Counted from the first letter of the stretch, positions 17,433 through 27,593 are shown. The stretch: 64,000 bases of DNA from UBA6170 sp034429975 (GCA_034429975.1 DAOUFM010000050.1:62001-126000); one strand, 5' to 3'. The notes: generated by a model not told the origin, from the sequence alone. Program-made: numbers and translations.

Positions 17433-19442
17433 ATGAGTGTAAATTCAGAACTTGAACAAAAAGCCATAAAAACGATTAGATTTTTATCAGCAGATGCTAT
17501 TGAACAAGCAAATTCCGGTCATCCAGGATTGCCGATGGGTACCGCCACAATTGCTTATACCTTATGGACAAAACATTTAAGATTCAACCCCAAAAATCCT
17601 GGTTGGTTTAATCGAGATCGTTTCGTTCTCTCTGGCGGGCATGGGTCCATGTTACTTTATTCTTTGCTGTATCTAACGGGTTATGATTTGCCAATGGAGC
17701 AGATCAAGAAATTTCGTCAATTAGGCTCAATTACTCCTGGACACCCTGAATTCGGGACAACGCCAGGGGTTGAGATTACCACTGGCCCTTTAGGTCAGGG
17801 ATTTTCAAACGGAATAGGTTTTGCAATTGCTGAAGCACACCTGGCTGCAAAATATAATCTTTCCAATTTAGATAAATTGATCGATCATACAACTTATGCA
17901 ATTGTTACCGATGGCGATTTAATGGAAGGAGTTGCCTCGGAAGCAGCTTCACTTGCCGGACATTTGCAATTAGGAAAATTGGTTTATTTATATGATGATA
18001 ATCGTATTTCAATTGACGGTTCCACTGATCTGGCCTTTACGGAAGATCGGGGAAAAAGGTTTGAAGCCTATGGTTGGCAAGTACTTCACGTAGAAGACGG
18101 AAATAATGTTGAACAAATTGATCAAGCTATCCAGCAAGCAAAATTGGATGATCGTCCTTCGTTAATTATTTGCCGCACCATTATTGGTTATGGCTTGCCA
18201 ACAAGGCAAAACACCGCTGAAGCACATGGAAAACCTCCTGGAGAGGTTGAATTACAAGGGGCAAAATTAAATGAAAATTGGCCGCTTGAACCAAAATTCT
18301 ATGTTCCTGACGATGTTTTGGCTTTCTATCGTCAAGCGATTACACGTGGTGAAGAGCTCGAAAACAATTGGAATAAAACTTTAGCAAGCTATCAAAAAGA
18401 AAATCCTGAATTAACGAAAGAATTTTTAAGGAGAATGGTAGGATTACTACCGGATGGTTGGCAAAAGGATTTACCTGTTTTCTCTGCTGATAAAAAAGGG
18501 ATGGGATCACGAGTCGCATCTGGAAAAGTTATTAATGCGTTAGCAGCAAAATTACCGGAATTAATGGGTGGGTCGGCTGACTTAACTCCCTCAAATGATA
18601 CCTGGATAAATGGAGATACTGATTTTCAGCCAGGTCATCGTGAAGGTCGTTATCTACATTTTGGTGTTCGAGAACATGCTATGGGAGCAATCTTGAACGG
18701 ACTCGCAACCCACAAAGGGATTATTCCTTACGGGGCATCATTCCTTGTGTTTTCAGATTATGTGCGGCCAGCAATTCGGCTTTCGGCCTTATCGGGATAT
18801 CCGGTAAAATGGATTTTCACCCATGACTCAATTGGGGTAGGAGAAGATGGTCCGACACACCAGCCGGTAGAACAACTCGCTTCATTAAGGGCAATGCCAA
18901 ATTTGGTGGACTTACGACCTGCAGATGCAAATGAAGTGGTTCAAGCTTGGAAAATAGCAATTGAGACGAAAGACAAACCGGTTTTATTGGTGTTTTCACG
19001 ACAAAATCTTCCAACCCTTGATCGTGATTATTTTAATTCTGCAGAAGGCACTCTTAAAGGAGCCTATGTTTTAAAAGATTATGGGGAAAAAGCTCCAGAA
19101 TTGATCTTAATTTCTACAGGTTCTGAAGTTAGTTTAGCTGTAGCAGCCGCTGAAAAATTACATGAATCCGGTCTGAGTGTTAGAGTGGTATCTATGCCAA
19201 GCTGGTATATATTTGAGCATCAGGATCAAGGTTATCAGGATTCTGTTTTACCTCCTAAAATTTCCAAAAGGATCTCAGTTGAAGCAGGCGCCAAATTTGG
19301 TTGGGAAAAATGGGTTGGCCAAAATGGAAAGATAATCGGTATGAATCGTTTTGGCGAATCTGGCAAGTTCGAAGATATCTACCCGCATCTCGGTTTTTCA
19401 GTAGAAAATATTGTCAATACTGCTTTAGAGATGTTTAATTAA
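17433..19442 (+). CDS. tkt: Transketolase
   Basis: A 669-residue thiamine-diphosphate enzyme of normal length. The TPP motif runs from GDGDLMEGVASEAASLAGH to the YDDNRIS loop; the transketolase signature and GPTHQPVEQLASLRAMP are present. It moves two-carbon ketol units in the non-oxidative pentose phosphate pathway. It heads a three-gene operon; rpiB follows after nine bases. The start codon is preceded by AAGAAGGA. Confidence 0.96.
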   Translation: MSVNSELEQKAIKTIRFLSADAIEQANSGHPGLPMGTATIAYTLWTKHLRFNPKNPGWFNRDRFVLSGGHGSMLLYSLLYLTGYDLPMEQIKKFRQLGSITPGHPEFGTTPGVEITTGPLGQGFSNGIGFAIAEAHLAAKYNLSNLDKLIDHTTYAIVTDGDLMEGVASEAASLAGHLQLGKLVYLYDDNRISIDGSTDLAFTEDRGKRFEAYGWQVLHVEDGNNVEQIDQAIQQAKLDDRPSLIICRTIIGYGLPTRQNTAEAHGKPPGEVELQGAKLNENWPLEPKFYVPDDVLAFYRQAITRGEELENNWNKTLASYQKENPELTKEFLRRMVGLLPDGWQKDLPVFSADKKGMGSRVASGKVINALAAKLPELMGGSADLTPSNDTWINGDTDFQPGHREGRYLHFGVREHAMGAILNGLATHKGIIPYGASFLVFSDYVRPAIRLSALSGYPVKWIFTHDSIGVGEDGPTHQPVEQLASLRAMPNLVDLRPADANEVVQAWKIAIETKDKPVLLVFSRQNLPTLDRDYFNSAEGTLKGAYVLKDYGEKAPELILISTGSEVSLAVAAAEKLHESGLSVRVVSMPSWYIFEHQDQGYQDSVLPPKISKRISVEAGAKFGWEKWVGQNGKIIGMNRFGESGKFEDIYPHLGFSVENIVNTALEMFN

Positions 19443-19451
19443 GGAGTGAAA

Positions 19452-19907
19452 ATGCGTATAGCTGTAGGATGTGATCATGGGGGGTATCCATTAAAAAATG
19501 TGGTAATGCAAACAATTGCATCACTGGGGCACGAAGTGATTGATTTTGGAACGGACAACGGGGAAGTCAGTGTTGATTTTCCAGATTATGTTTATAAAGT
19601 TTGTGATGCAATCCAAAGAGAGGTTGCTGAACGAGGAATCATCATTTGCGGTTCTGGGGTTGGCGCCAGTGTGGCTGCAAACAAAATGAAAGGGATTATC
19701 GCAGGCTTATGTCATGATCATTATTCTGCGCACCAGGGTGTTGAACATGACCATATGAATGTATTATGTATGGGAGCCAGGGTCATTGGGTCGGCATTAG
19801 CTGAGGAATTGACACATGCGTTTTTGTATGCCAAAGAGGATTATGGTGAACGATTTGTGCGCCGGATGATTAAAGTAAAAAAATTAGAAGAATTTGGGCA
19901 TTTGTAA
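19452..19907 (+). CDS. rpiB: Ribose-5-phosphate isomerase B
   Basis: A 151-residue RpiB/LacAB-type isomerase. It begins MRIAVGCDHGGYPLK and has the catalytic loop IICGSGVGASVAANK. It interconverts ribose 5-phosphate and ribulose 5-phosphate. The ATG at 19452 is chosen because AAGGAG ends just before it; the GTG at 19446 lies inside that site. It lies between tkt and the tal-pgi fusion, supplying pentose isomerisation for the same pathway. Confidence 0.95.
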   Translation: MRIAVGCDHGGYPLKNVVMQTIASLGHEVIDFGTDNGEVSVDFPDYVYKVCDAIQREVAERGIIICGSGVGASVAANKMKGIIAGLCHDHYSAHQGVEHDHMNVLCMGARVIGSALAEELTHAFLYAKEDYGERFVRRMIKVKKLEEFGHL

Positions 19908-19922
19908 GAAATAGGTGTAAAA

Positions 19923-22688
19923 ATGAGCGAAATTAATAAACTTCACGAACTTGGACAATCTGTTTGGTTTGACAATATTGAACGCCGGTTGTTGCTAAAT
20001 GGCGAGATGGAAAAAATGATTCTTGCAGGAGAAATTCGCGGTGTTACTTCAAATCCATCCATTTTTCAAAAAGCAATCGAGAATTCTAATGATTATGATA
20101 CATCTCTGCAGCCAATGGCCTGGGCAGATATGAATGCGGAAGACATCTTCTTTCAATTAGCGATTGAAGATATCCAGGATACTGCAGATTTATTTTCCGA
20201 CCTTTACCAAAAAACAAATGGTGGTGATGGCTTTGTAAGCATGGAGGTCAGCCCAAAATTAGCATACGATAGTCAGGGAACATTCGAGCAAGTTAAGGCA
20301 TTGTGGAAACGAATAAATCGTAAAAACTTAATGATCAAGATTCCCTCAACCCAAGAGGGTTTATGGGCAATTCGAAAGTCAATTGCAGAAGGAATAAATA
20401 TTAATATCACCCTCATTTTTTCAGTAAAAAGATATGAGGAAGTCATTGATGCTTATTTTTCTGGTTTAGAGGATCGCTTAAAGAATAATCTACCTATCGA
20501 TAACATTGCTTCTGTTGCTTCGTTTTTCGTTTCTCGGGTTGATACGAATGTCGATAAACCTTTGCAGGAACTGGTTGCTGAAAAGAAGATCACCCAGGAA
20601 GAATTCATGAATTTACGAGGACGAGCAGGGATTGATAATTCAAAAATAGCCTACGAGGTTTTTGAAAAATCAGTAGCGTCAGAAAGGTTTAAAAAGCTCG
20701 AGCAAAAAGGAGCTCGAATTCAAAGGCCTTTGTGGGCATCCACTTCTACAAAGAATCCAGATTATTATGATGTCCTTTATATCGAGGATTTGATCGCAAA
20801 AGATACGATTAATACAATTCCACCCCATACCTTGGAAGCTTTTAAAGATCATGGAAAAGCAAAAATTCGAATTTATGATGATTTATCTGCTGCAAAAGAT
20901 ATTTTTCCTAAGTTAAAATCTTTTGGGATTGATATTGATGATGTAACCCAGACCTTGGAAGATGAAGGGGTACAGGCTTTTGATAAAGCATTTGATTCTC
21001 TACTGGCTACGATCACAAAGAGAAAATTAAATCTGCAAAAGCAATTAGGTGTTTTGTCGACCGTAGTCAGGGAGACTGTCCAGCTAGTTGAAAATGAGCA
21101 TGTTGTCAGCCGCATATATGAAAAAGACCCAACGCTGTGGACATCAGATGTCGAGGCTTTTGATGAAATTCAGCACCGACTTGGTTGGCTGGATGCACCT
21201 TTCGTAAAACAGGAATTTCTGGATGAAATTTATCAATTACGAGACAATCTCATTAAAGAAGGTTTCACTCATGCGCTTTTATTGGGTATGGGTGGCTCTT
21301 CTTTGGCACCAGAAGTACTAAGTCTTTCCTTTCGTGGTGTAGCAGATGGTTTGCACCTTTCAATTTTGGATTCAACAAATCCCGATCAAGTGAAACGTGC
21401 CGCTGATATGAATCCGAAAGGGAAAACAGTTTTTATTGTTTCCAGTAAATCCGGGGGTACCACCGAGGTACAGGTCTTTTTGAGTTATTTTTACCAAATG
21501 ATGAAGGAATTTGCTGGGGATGGGGCTGGTAAGTACTTTATAGCAATTACAGACCCTGGCACTGAATTAGCTTCTCAAGCTGTCCAAATGAAATTTCGGC
21601 AAGTAATTTTTGCTGACCCCAATGTAGGTGGTAGATATTCCGCATTAACAGCCTTTGGTTTGGTGCCGGCGGCCTTGATGGGGGTTGAGTTAACCACCTT
21701 GCTTGAAAAAACTAAAAAAATGGTTAAGTTTTACCGTCCAGGAATGATAACCGGAAGAAACCCTGGTGTGGTGTTAGGAGTCCTCCTGGCAGAAGCCAAT
21801 AAATCCGGAAAAGATAAAGTTACTTTTATTGCTGAAGAACCTTTCCGGTCGTTTGGCTCCTGGCAAGAACAATTAATCGCTGAATCAAGCGGAAAAGAAG
21901 GTAAAGGAATTATTCCGGTTGATGTAGAACCATTGGTTGACCCAAAATATTATTCGAATGACAGGTTATTCGTCTACTTAAAAAATGATGGAATTTTTCA
22001 GGAAAAAATCGAAAAAATTGAACAAGCCGGGTTTCCTGTTTTGACGTTTAAAATGACAGATCCTTATGATATCGGAACAGAATTTTTCCAATGGGAATTC
22101 GCAACGGCTGTTGCTTGCGGGTTATTAGGAGTAAATGCATTCAATCAACCAGATGTGCAGGATAGTAAAAATCGTACCAAACAAAAAATCAATGAATTTC
22201 ATGAAACTGGAAATTTTAATTTAGGGAAACCAGATATCTCCTTAAGTGATGCAGATTTTTATTGTAATGGTGTTGAGTTATCCGGTAAGAATCTAAAAGA
22301 AGTCGTTTTTAATTTTCTAAAAAATCGTAGAGAAGGAGATTACATTGCGATAAATGCTTATCTACCAAGATTTCCTGAAGTGGAAAGAAAGCTACAAGAA
22401 TTTCGTGAGAAGGTAATTGTTGAAACCAGAAGTGCAACCACTTTAGGTTTTGGGCCGCGCTTCCTGCATTCAACCAGTCAACTTCATAAAGGTGGAGAGA
22501 ATACTGGTTTGTTTATTCAATTGGTCAATCTCACACAAAATGATTTTGAAATACCCGGATTTAACCTATCTTTTCAAACCTTAATATTAGCCCAGGCTTT
22601 AGGAGATTATGAAGCATTGGTGAGCCGAGGAAGAAGAATTATCAGAATACATTTAAAAACTTCTGATTTGAAGTGTCTGTATTCATGA
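19923..22688 (+). CDS. tal-pgi: Bifunctional transaldolase / glucose-6-phosphate isomerase
   Basis: A 921-residue fusion. Residues 1 to about 375 are a transaldolase barrel (GVTSNPSIFQKAI, the Lys nucleophile in NLMIKIPST, PLWASTSTKNP). Residues from about 400 onward are a phosphoglucose isomerase (LGMGGSSLAPEVL, SSKSGGTTEVQ, GGRYSALTAFG). Together the halves connect fructose 6-phosphate, erythrose 4-phosphate, sedoheptulose 7-phosphate and glucose 6-phosphate. No frameshift joins the halves, so this is a true fusion, known in several bacterial groups. It is third in the tkt-rpiB operon. Confidence 0.95.
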   Translation: MSEINKLHELGQSVWFDNIERRLLLNGEMEKMILAGEIRGVTSNPSIFQKAIENSNDYDTSLQPMAWADMNAEDIFFQLAIEDIQDTADLFSDLYQKTNGGDGFVSMEVSPKLAYDSQGTFEQVKALWKRINRKNLMIKIPSTQEGLWAIRKSIAEGININITLIFSVKRYEEVIDAYFSGLEDRLKNNLPIDNIASVASFFVSRVDTNVDKPLQELVAEKKITQEEFMNLRGRAGIDNSKIAYEVFEKSVASERFKKLEQKGARIQRPLWASTSTKNPDYYDVLYIEDLIAKDTINTIPPHTLEAFKDHGKAKIRIYDDLSAAKDIFPKLKSFGIDIDDVTQTLEDEGVQAFDKAFDSLLATITKRKLNLQKQLGVLSTVVRETVQLVENEHVVSRIYEKDPTLWTSDVEAFDEIQHRLGWLDAPFVKQEFLDEIYQLRDNLIKEGFTHALLLGMGGSSLAPEVLSLSFRGVADGLHLSILDSTNPDQVKRAADMNPKGKTVFIVSSKSGGTTEVQVFLSYFYQMMKEFAGDGAGKYFIAITDPGTELASQAVQMKFRQVIFADPNVGGRYSALTAFGLVPAALMGVELTTLLEKTKKMVKFYRPGMITGRNPGVVLGVLLAEANKSGKDKVTFIAEEPFRSFGSWQEQLIAESSGKEGKGIIPVDVEPLVDPKYYSNDRLFVYLKNDGIFQEKIEKIEQAGFPVLTFKMTDPYDIGTEFFQWEFATAVACGLLGVNAFNQPDVQDSKNRTKQKINEFHETGNFNLGKPDISLSDADFYCNGVELSGKNLKEVVFNFLKNRREGDYIAINAYLPRFPEVERKLQEFREKVIVETRSATTLGFGPRFLHSTSQLHKGGENTGLFIQLVNLTQNDFEIPGFNLSFQTLILAQALGDYEALVSRGRRIIRIHLKTSDLKCLYS

Positions 22689-22697
22689 TTGGTTACT

Positions 22698-23594
22698 TTA
22701 GCAAAGTGATTGTGCTAAAGCAATCGCACCTAACATCCCAGCCCTGTTACCAAGTTGAGGTGAGACAATATAATGGTCAATTCCCGCTGTGATGATATCT
22801 GAAACGACATAATTATTGAGATATTGTTGGACTTTCGTTCGAATCATTGGGTAGAGGTGTTGTCTTTGCATAACACCTCCTCCCAGAATTATTCTTTCCG
22901 GAGAGAAAGTACAGATGAAGTTGCTCATTGCCTGGGCAATATAGTCTGATTCTAAATCCCAGGCAGGATGATTATCATCTAATTGCCACCCAGGTAAATT
23001 CCAGCGTTCTTCAATGGCAGGCCCACTGGCTAACCCTTCAAAGCAAGTCTTATGGAATGGACACTTCCCCTGGTAATGATCTTTTTCTTTATTCTGAACA
23101 AGATAAATATGCCCCATTTCCGGGTGTATTAAACCATGTAATGGTTTGCCGTGGATGATGGCTCCTCCGCCAATACCGGTTCCTATTGTGAAATACAAAA
23201 AATCATCGATATTTTGAGCAGCACCCCACTTTCCTTCAGCGATTGCTGCAGCGTTAACATCGGTATCAAAGGCTACAGACAACTTCAACCCTTCCTGAAT
23301 GGGTTTTACTAAATTGGTAAACTGCCATCCAGGTTTGGGTGTTGAAGTAATGAAACCGTAATATCGACTGGATGGATTTAAATCTACCGGTCCAAAACTT
23401 CCAATTCCTATGGATAATAACCGAATATTATGATGGTCTTTTGCGTTTTTGAAAAAAGCCGTTACTTTTGAAATTGTTTCTTTAGGATTTGAAGTTGGAA
23501 AGCGTTGCTCTTCTAAAATATCATTTGGATCATTCGCAATTACACAAACGAACTTTGTTCCCCCAGCTTCAATTCCGCCAAAATATTCTCTCAT
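22698..23594 (-). CDS. ROK-family fructokinase
   Basis: A 298-residue sugar kinase. It has the ATP phosphate-1 motif GGIEAGGTKFVCVI, a substrate loop (NVDAAAIAEGKWG-like, here DVNAAAIAEGKWG) and the zinc-binding H-x-CPFHKTCFEGLASGPAIE typical of the ROK fructokinase subgroup. The likely reaction is fructose to fructose 6-phosphate. The start at 23594 (MREYFGGIEAGG) has GGGAGAAGG in front; longer in-frame forms would run into the divergent gene's promoter. It is convergent with tal-pgi and fits the sugar-phosphate context. Confidence 0.88.
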   Translation of the reverse strand: MREYFGGIEAGGTKFVCVIANDPNDILEEQRFPTSNPKETISKVTAFFKNAKDHHNIRLLSIGIGSFGPVDLNPSSRYYGFITSTPKPGWQFTNLVKPIQEGLKLSVAFDTDVNAAAIAEGKWGAAQNIDDFLYFTIGTGIGGGAIIHGKPLHGLIHPEMGHIYLVQNKEKDHYQGKCPFHKTCFEGLASGPAIEERWNLPGWQLDDNHPAWDLESDYIAQAMSNFICTFSPERIILGGGVMQRQHLYPMIRTKVQQYLNNYVVSDIITAGIDHYIVSPQLGNRAGMLGAIALAQSLC

Positions 23595-23696
23595 ACCTTC
23601 TCCCTGAAAAATTAAACTTTGATAGCTCATTGCCCTTATCATGTATAATAATATCTCTATGCAATTCCAATTATTATAAAAATTGATGAGGATATT

Positions 23697-24875
23697 ATGG
23701 ATATTTTTGAAAAATGCTATTCCTTCACCACTGCCAAGGAGGCGATGGAACAAGGATTCTATCCTTATTTTATTCCATTAACCGAAAACGAAGGGACGGT
23801 TGTTGAATACAAGGGCCACCGCTTAATTATGTGCGGATCTAACAATTACCTAGGATTGACAACCCACCCTAAAGTTAAAGAGGCAGCTTGTAAAGCAACT
23901 GAACATTTCGGAACCAGTTGTACAGGCTCCCGCTTCTTAAATGGGACGTTGGAGTTTCACGAGCAATTGGAACATGAATTGGCGGAATGGGTAGGGAAAG
24001 AAGCCGCGTTGGTATTTAGTACTGGGATGCAGACCAACCTCGGGACAGTTTCTGCTCTGGCTGGCAACAAAGATATCATCATCCTTGATAAAGATGATCA
24101 TGCTTCGATTGTGGATGGGGCGAGATTAAGTTATGGCAAAATTGAGCGATTCCGGCATAATGATATGGGGCATCTGGAAAGAGTGCTTAAATCTTTGCCG
24201 AATGATCATGGGAAAATTATTATCGTGGATGGTTTGTTCAGTATGGAGGGTGATTTAGCCCCGTTGCCTGAGATTGTTGCCTTGGCAAAGAAATACACCG
24301 CCCGCTTAATGGTTGATGATGCACATGGTATGGGCGTTATTGGCAAAGGGCATGGAACCTCACATCATTTTGGGGTAACAAAAGACGTAGATCTAATCAT
24401 GTCTACCTTTAGTAAATCTTTTGCCTCTTTAGGTGGTTTTGTTGCAGGAGATGCGGATGTAGTACATTATATTAAACATTTTGCCCGAGCACTCATCTTT
24501 TCAGCCAGTATCCCACCTGGGAACGCCGCAGCCGCTCTGGCAGCATTACAAGTTATGCGAGAAGAACCCGAACGTATTGAAAGAGTAAACCAGGTTGGAG
24601 CAAGAATGCGTCGTGGTTTTAAAGAACTTGGCTTCAATATCGGTCATTCTGAAACACCGGTAGTACCTATTTTGATTGGTTCAGACGAAAAAACATTCCT
24701 GACATGGAAATTATTATTTGAAGCAGGGGTATTTGTCAACCCTGTGATTAGCCCGGCTGTAGCTCCTGGAAGGCAATTGCTAAGAACCAGTTATATGGCT
24801 ACTCATACGGATGATCAATTAGATCAGGTCTTAAGTATTTTTGAGAAGATAGGCAAGCAAATGGGTTTAATCTAA
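23697..24875 (+). CDS. Alpha-oxoamine synthase, serine palmitoyltransferase-like (PLP)
   Basis: A 392-residue fold-type I PLP enzyme. The aldimine lysine is Lys240 in MSTFSKSFASLGG; GSNNYLGLTTHPKV, GSRFLNGTLEFH and VDDAHGMGVIG are family signatures. The N-terminal MDIFEKCYSFTTAKEAMEQGFYPYF and overall wording look closer to bacterial serine palmitoyltransferases (sphingolipid synthesis) than to biotin BioF or threonine Kbl. Reaction class: decarboxylative condensation of an amino acid with an acyl-CoA. No ceramide-pathway partner is visible, so substrate remains open. Confidence 0.8.
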   Translation: MDIFEKCYSFTTAKEAMEQGFYPYFIPLTENEGTVVEYKGHRLIMCGSNNYLGLTTHPKVKEAACKATEHFGTSCTGSRFLNGTLEFHEQLEHELAEWVGKEAALVFSTGMQTNLGTVSALAGNKDIIILDKDDHASIVDGARLSYGKIERFRHNDMGHLERVLKSLPNDHGKIIIVDGLFSMEGDLAPLPEIVALAKKYTARLMVDDAHGMGVIGKGHGTSHHFGVTKDVDLIMSTFSKSFASLGGFVAGDADVVHYIKHFARALIFSASIPPGNAAAALAALQVMREEPERIERVNQVGARMRRGFKELGFNIGHSETPVVPILIGSDEKTFLTWKLLFEAGVFVNPVISPAVAPGRQLLRTSYMATHTDDQLDQVLSIFEKIGKQMGLI

Positions 24876-24905
24876 GGACAAAAAGAGTCCTGATATCGAA
24901 GTTGT

Positions 24906-26150
24906 ATGCATTTCAATGGGATTAGGAATAACTTGCCAACTAATTTTTTGCTTTTCGATATTGATAGTGTTCTGGTCCAACCCTATGGTTACCGGAAAGC
25001 TGTCTTTGATACAGCATCACATTTTTTGAAAAAGCTAGGTCTTTCAAAAGTCCAGATTACGGAAGAAATTATTAGTGCTTTTGAAACAAACGGGATTTTT
25101 TCTGAATGGGATATGATCCCGATTTTTCTACTTTTATCCGTTGAATTAATTTTTCAAAAAAATAATGGAAATATTCTAAACAACAATGGTCAGGAGCCGT
25201 TTCTCCTTGTTCCCGCCAATACAATTATTCCAGGTGAGGATGAGATTATTGAATTTATTATAGCTTTGGAATCCTTACAACTCGGTGGTCCTTCCGCTTG
25301 TGATTTACTTAGTCAGAAATTCCAAAATCACCAATTAGACGAAATATTTCCGTATGTAATAAACCACTTGCCATGGCTCCTGAATGATTGGATAGCTCAG
25401 TCTAAGAATATTGATAAATCAACAATACTCCAATATTTTCAAAACTTAACCCTCGGAGATAAACTTTTCCGTGAATTTTTCCCCACCCAAAGTTTTATCA
25501 AAACTGAACCTTATTTAACGAAGTATGATCGACCACTGATCTACCAGAGTATCGTCAATGAAATAGAAAAACTTAGAGGTGGAAATCAAGTTTTCACAGC
25601 TGTAATTACTGCTAGACCATCCAGGTATCCGGATGGTAAGAAACCGGGTGAATTAGGAATAAGCTTTCCTGAAGCTGAACTAGCACTTCAATGTGTTGGT
25701 CTGAATGAAACGCCAGTGGTTGGTTTTGGAGCAATGAATTATTTGGCGGAATTAACAGGTGGAAGAGAGGTCGATTTTATTAAACCATCTCCCTTACATG
25801 CATTATCTGCCATGTTGGTGGGTGGGGGATTAGATCTTCAAAAAGCATTGTATTCTGCTTATGATTATTTGTTTAATCAACAAAAAGAAGAGGTTTTATT
25901 ATTTTTTAAAAACCTACGAAAACCAATTCACGTTTTTGTCTTTGAAGATTCCACCATTGGGATTCAATCGCTGAGAAAAGCCTGTCAAGCCTTGCGCCTC
26001 GATGGTCTTGAAATAACCGATAATGCTTTTGGCATCTCCAGCAACAATAGAAAAACAAACGCTTTAAAAAAGGAAAATGCCATCATTTTTCCCACAATAA
26101 ATGAGGCATTTTCAAGGTTTATTGAAATACGGTCAGAATCGACGAACTGA
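24906..26150 (+). CDS. HAD-superfamily protein of unknown substrate
   Basis: A 414-residue protein. HAD motif I is LLFDIDSVLV (Asp18, Asp20), and a motif IV-like HVFVFEDSTIGIQSL lies near residue 350, with a long helical insert between them (about 100-250), making it much longer than typical HAD phosphatases. It lies 30 bases after the oxoamine synthase, probably cotranscribed. The start lacks a clear ribosome site. Its last 18 bases overlap the convergent membrane-protein gene. I cannot name a substrate. Confidence 0.65.
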   Translation: MHFNGIRNNLPTNFLLFDIDSVLVQPYGYRKAVFDTASHFLKKLGLSKVQITEEIISAFETNGIFSEWDMIPIFLLLSVELIFQKNNGNILNNNGQEPFLLVPANTIIPGEDEIIEFIIALESLQLGGPSACDLLSQKFQNHQLDEIFPYVINHLPWLLNDWIAQSKNIDKSTILQYFQNLTLGDKLFREFFPTQSFIKTEPYLTKYDRPLIYQSIVNEIEKLRGGNQVFTAVITARPSRYPDGKKPGELGISFPEAELALQCVGLNETPVVGFGAMNYLAELTGGREVDFIKPSPLHALSAMLVGGGLDLQKALYSAYDYLFNQQKEEVLLFFKNLRKPIHVFVFEDSTIGIQSLRKACQALRLDGLEITDNAFGISSNNRKTNALKKENAIIFPTINEAFSRFIEIRSESTN

Positions 26151-26891
26151 GTTACTGCCTGAATTATTCTGAAGAAATGCAGGTTGATGATTCGTTGCGG
26201 TTGGATCAGAGACATATTCTGGCTCAGGGCGACTTGTTATCCTGGACGTTCTTTGACTCGTTTGTGAATATTTATTTGTAGGCAATGGATTGTTACGCAT
26301 AGCCATTCTGGTGTTTCCAATAGAGGCATGTGTCGTAACAGGACGATGATTAGTTGAGCTGAAGGTTTGGCGAGTGCGACTGGTTGGGATTTTCTCATCA
26401 GTTAATGTCAGGCTGCCAATTAACAAAATTCTGGTTAACCAAACCATGATGGCTACGAAGATAGGAACCACTAATTGAATAGTCTCTGGATTTACTATTT
26501 TCGAACTCATGATAGAGTGATTGGCAAGCGACATGGAAATTCCCCACCAGGTTAAAATAGCATTCATTGTTGCTGCCAATAACCAGGCTCCAAATAAAAA
26601 CCAATCTTCTTTTATATCCGATCTTTTATGACCTGGGATAAACAATCGGGCGATACCAGCAAAGTCAATAAAACAAAAAGCAATTGCCAAAATAGTTGAC
26701 CAAAAGATACCGGCAAACTCTAAATTTCCTAATAAATCATTTAAAGCATATTCAGTGGTGCTGTAATTAAACATTTCAAATGCGATCAGCCCTACTAACA
26801 AAATTAATGTTGTTAGAGACAAACGGTTATTTGATACCCAATAATTTATGTTCGATTTTAAATTTGATGTAAATGAATTTGTGTTAATCAT
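26133..26891 (-). CDS. Four-helix membrane protein with disordered C-terminal tail, unknown function
   Basis: A 252-residue protein with four hydrophobic segments at about 28-46, 65-85, 102-125 and 140-162. A tail of about 80 residues rich in Ser, Thr, Asn, Arg and Pro follows, likely disordered and cytoplasmic. The start at 26891 (MINTNSF) is chosen because GGAGGT lies just in front; the ATG at 26903 contains that site. Its 3' end overlaps the convergent HAD gene by 18 bases. No family recognised. Confidence 0.65.
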   Translation of the reverse strand: MINTNSFTSNLKSNINYWVSNNRLSLTTLILLVGLIAFEMFNYSTTEYALNDLLGNLEFAGIFWSTILAIAFCFIDFAGIARLFIPGHKRSDIKEDWFLFGAWLLAATMNAILTWWGISMSLANHSIMSSKIVNPETIQLVVPIFVAIMVWLTRILLIGSLTLTDEKIPTSRTRQTFSSTNHRPVTTHASIGNTRMAMRNNPLPTNKYSQTSQRTSRITSRPEPEYVSDPTATNHQPAFLQNNSGSNSVRRF

Positions 26892-27007
26892 GTTTACCTC
26901 CATATAGAAAACATATTCTATTGATAATAATAGAACAAAAGTACTATTTTGTCAATAGGCAATCTTATTTTGCCCATATTTCTATTTTTGTGGTTAAATG
27001 GGGCGAT

Positions 27008-27580
27008 ATGAAAGATGACTTTCGCTTCCTGGCAAAATTTTTTGATTTGATCATCCACCCTAAACGTGATATTCCGTGGAAAGAATTTATTTGTGTTACA
27101 AGTACAAACAATAAACTTTTAGACGTAGGGGGTGGAACTGGCCGGGTGGCTAAATTTCTGAAAGAATGCTTTAAGACTATCGTAATCTATGATGTTTCCT
27201 TACCTATGCTACAACAATTAAAAGACGGGGAAAACAAAATTGTGAGAATATGTGGGGAAATTGAAACGATAGCTTTTTCAGAAGAATCCTTTGAAATGGC
27301 AATCATGGTTGATACATTGCATCACATAAAAAACCAGAATCTGGCAGTAAATAAGATTCTACAAGTGCTGAAACCAAACGGTATTTTTGTTTTAGAAGAA
27401 CCAGATATCCGAAAATTCCCGGTGAAATTAATTGCTTTGTTAGAAAAGGCGCTTTTAATGAGAAGCCATTTTCTAAAACCCAATGAAATTGAAAAGTGGA
27501 TCGATCGTGATCGCTTTACATTGAGATATTTTGAAGAGGGAAGTAACTTTTTCTTTGTTATTCAAAAGAAAAAATTTTGA
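27008..27580 (+). CDS. Class I SAM-dependent methyltransferase
   Basis: A 190-residue methyltransferase of the Methyltransf_11 type: SAM-binding LLDVGGGTGRVAKFL, acidic loop VIYDVS, and a MVDTLHHI motif IV region. The ATG at 27008 is preferred over an in-frame start at 26921, whose extra residues are not methyltransferase-like and would overlap the divergent gene's promoter region. Substrate unknown; it resembles UbiE-like small methyltransferases. Convergent with the DUF59 gene, 13 bases away. Confidence 0.75.
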   Translation: MKDDFRFLAKFFDLIIHPKRDIPWKEFICVTSTNNKLLDVGGGTGRVAKFLKECFKTIVIYDVSLPMLQQLKDGENKIVRICGEIETIAFSEESFEMAIMVDTLHHIKNQNLAVNKILQVLKPNGIFVLEEPDIRKFPVKLIALLEKALLMRSHFLKPNEIEKWIDRDRFTLRYFEEGSNFFFVIQKKKF

Positions 27581-27593
27581 TTAATTTTTTCGA

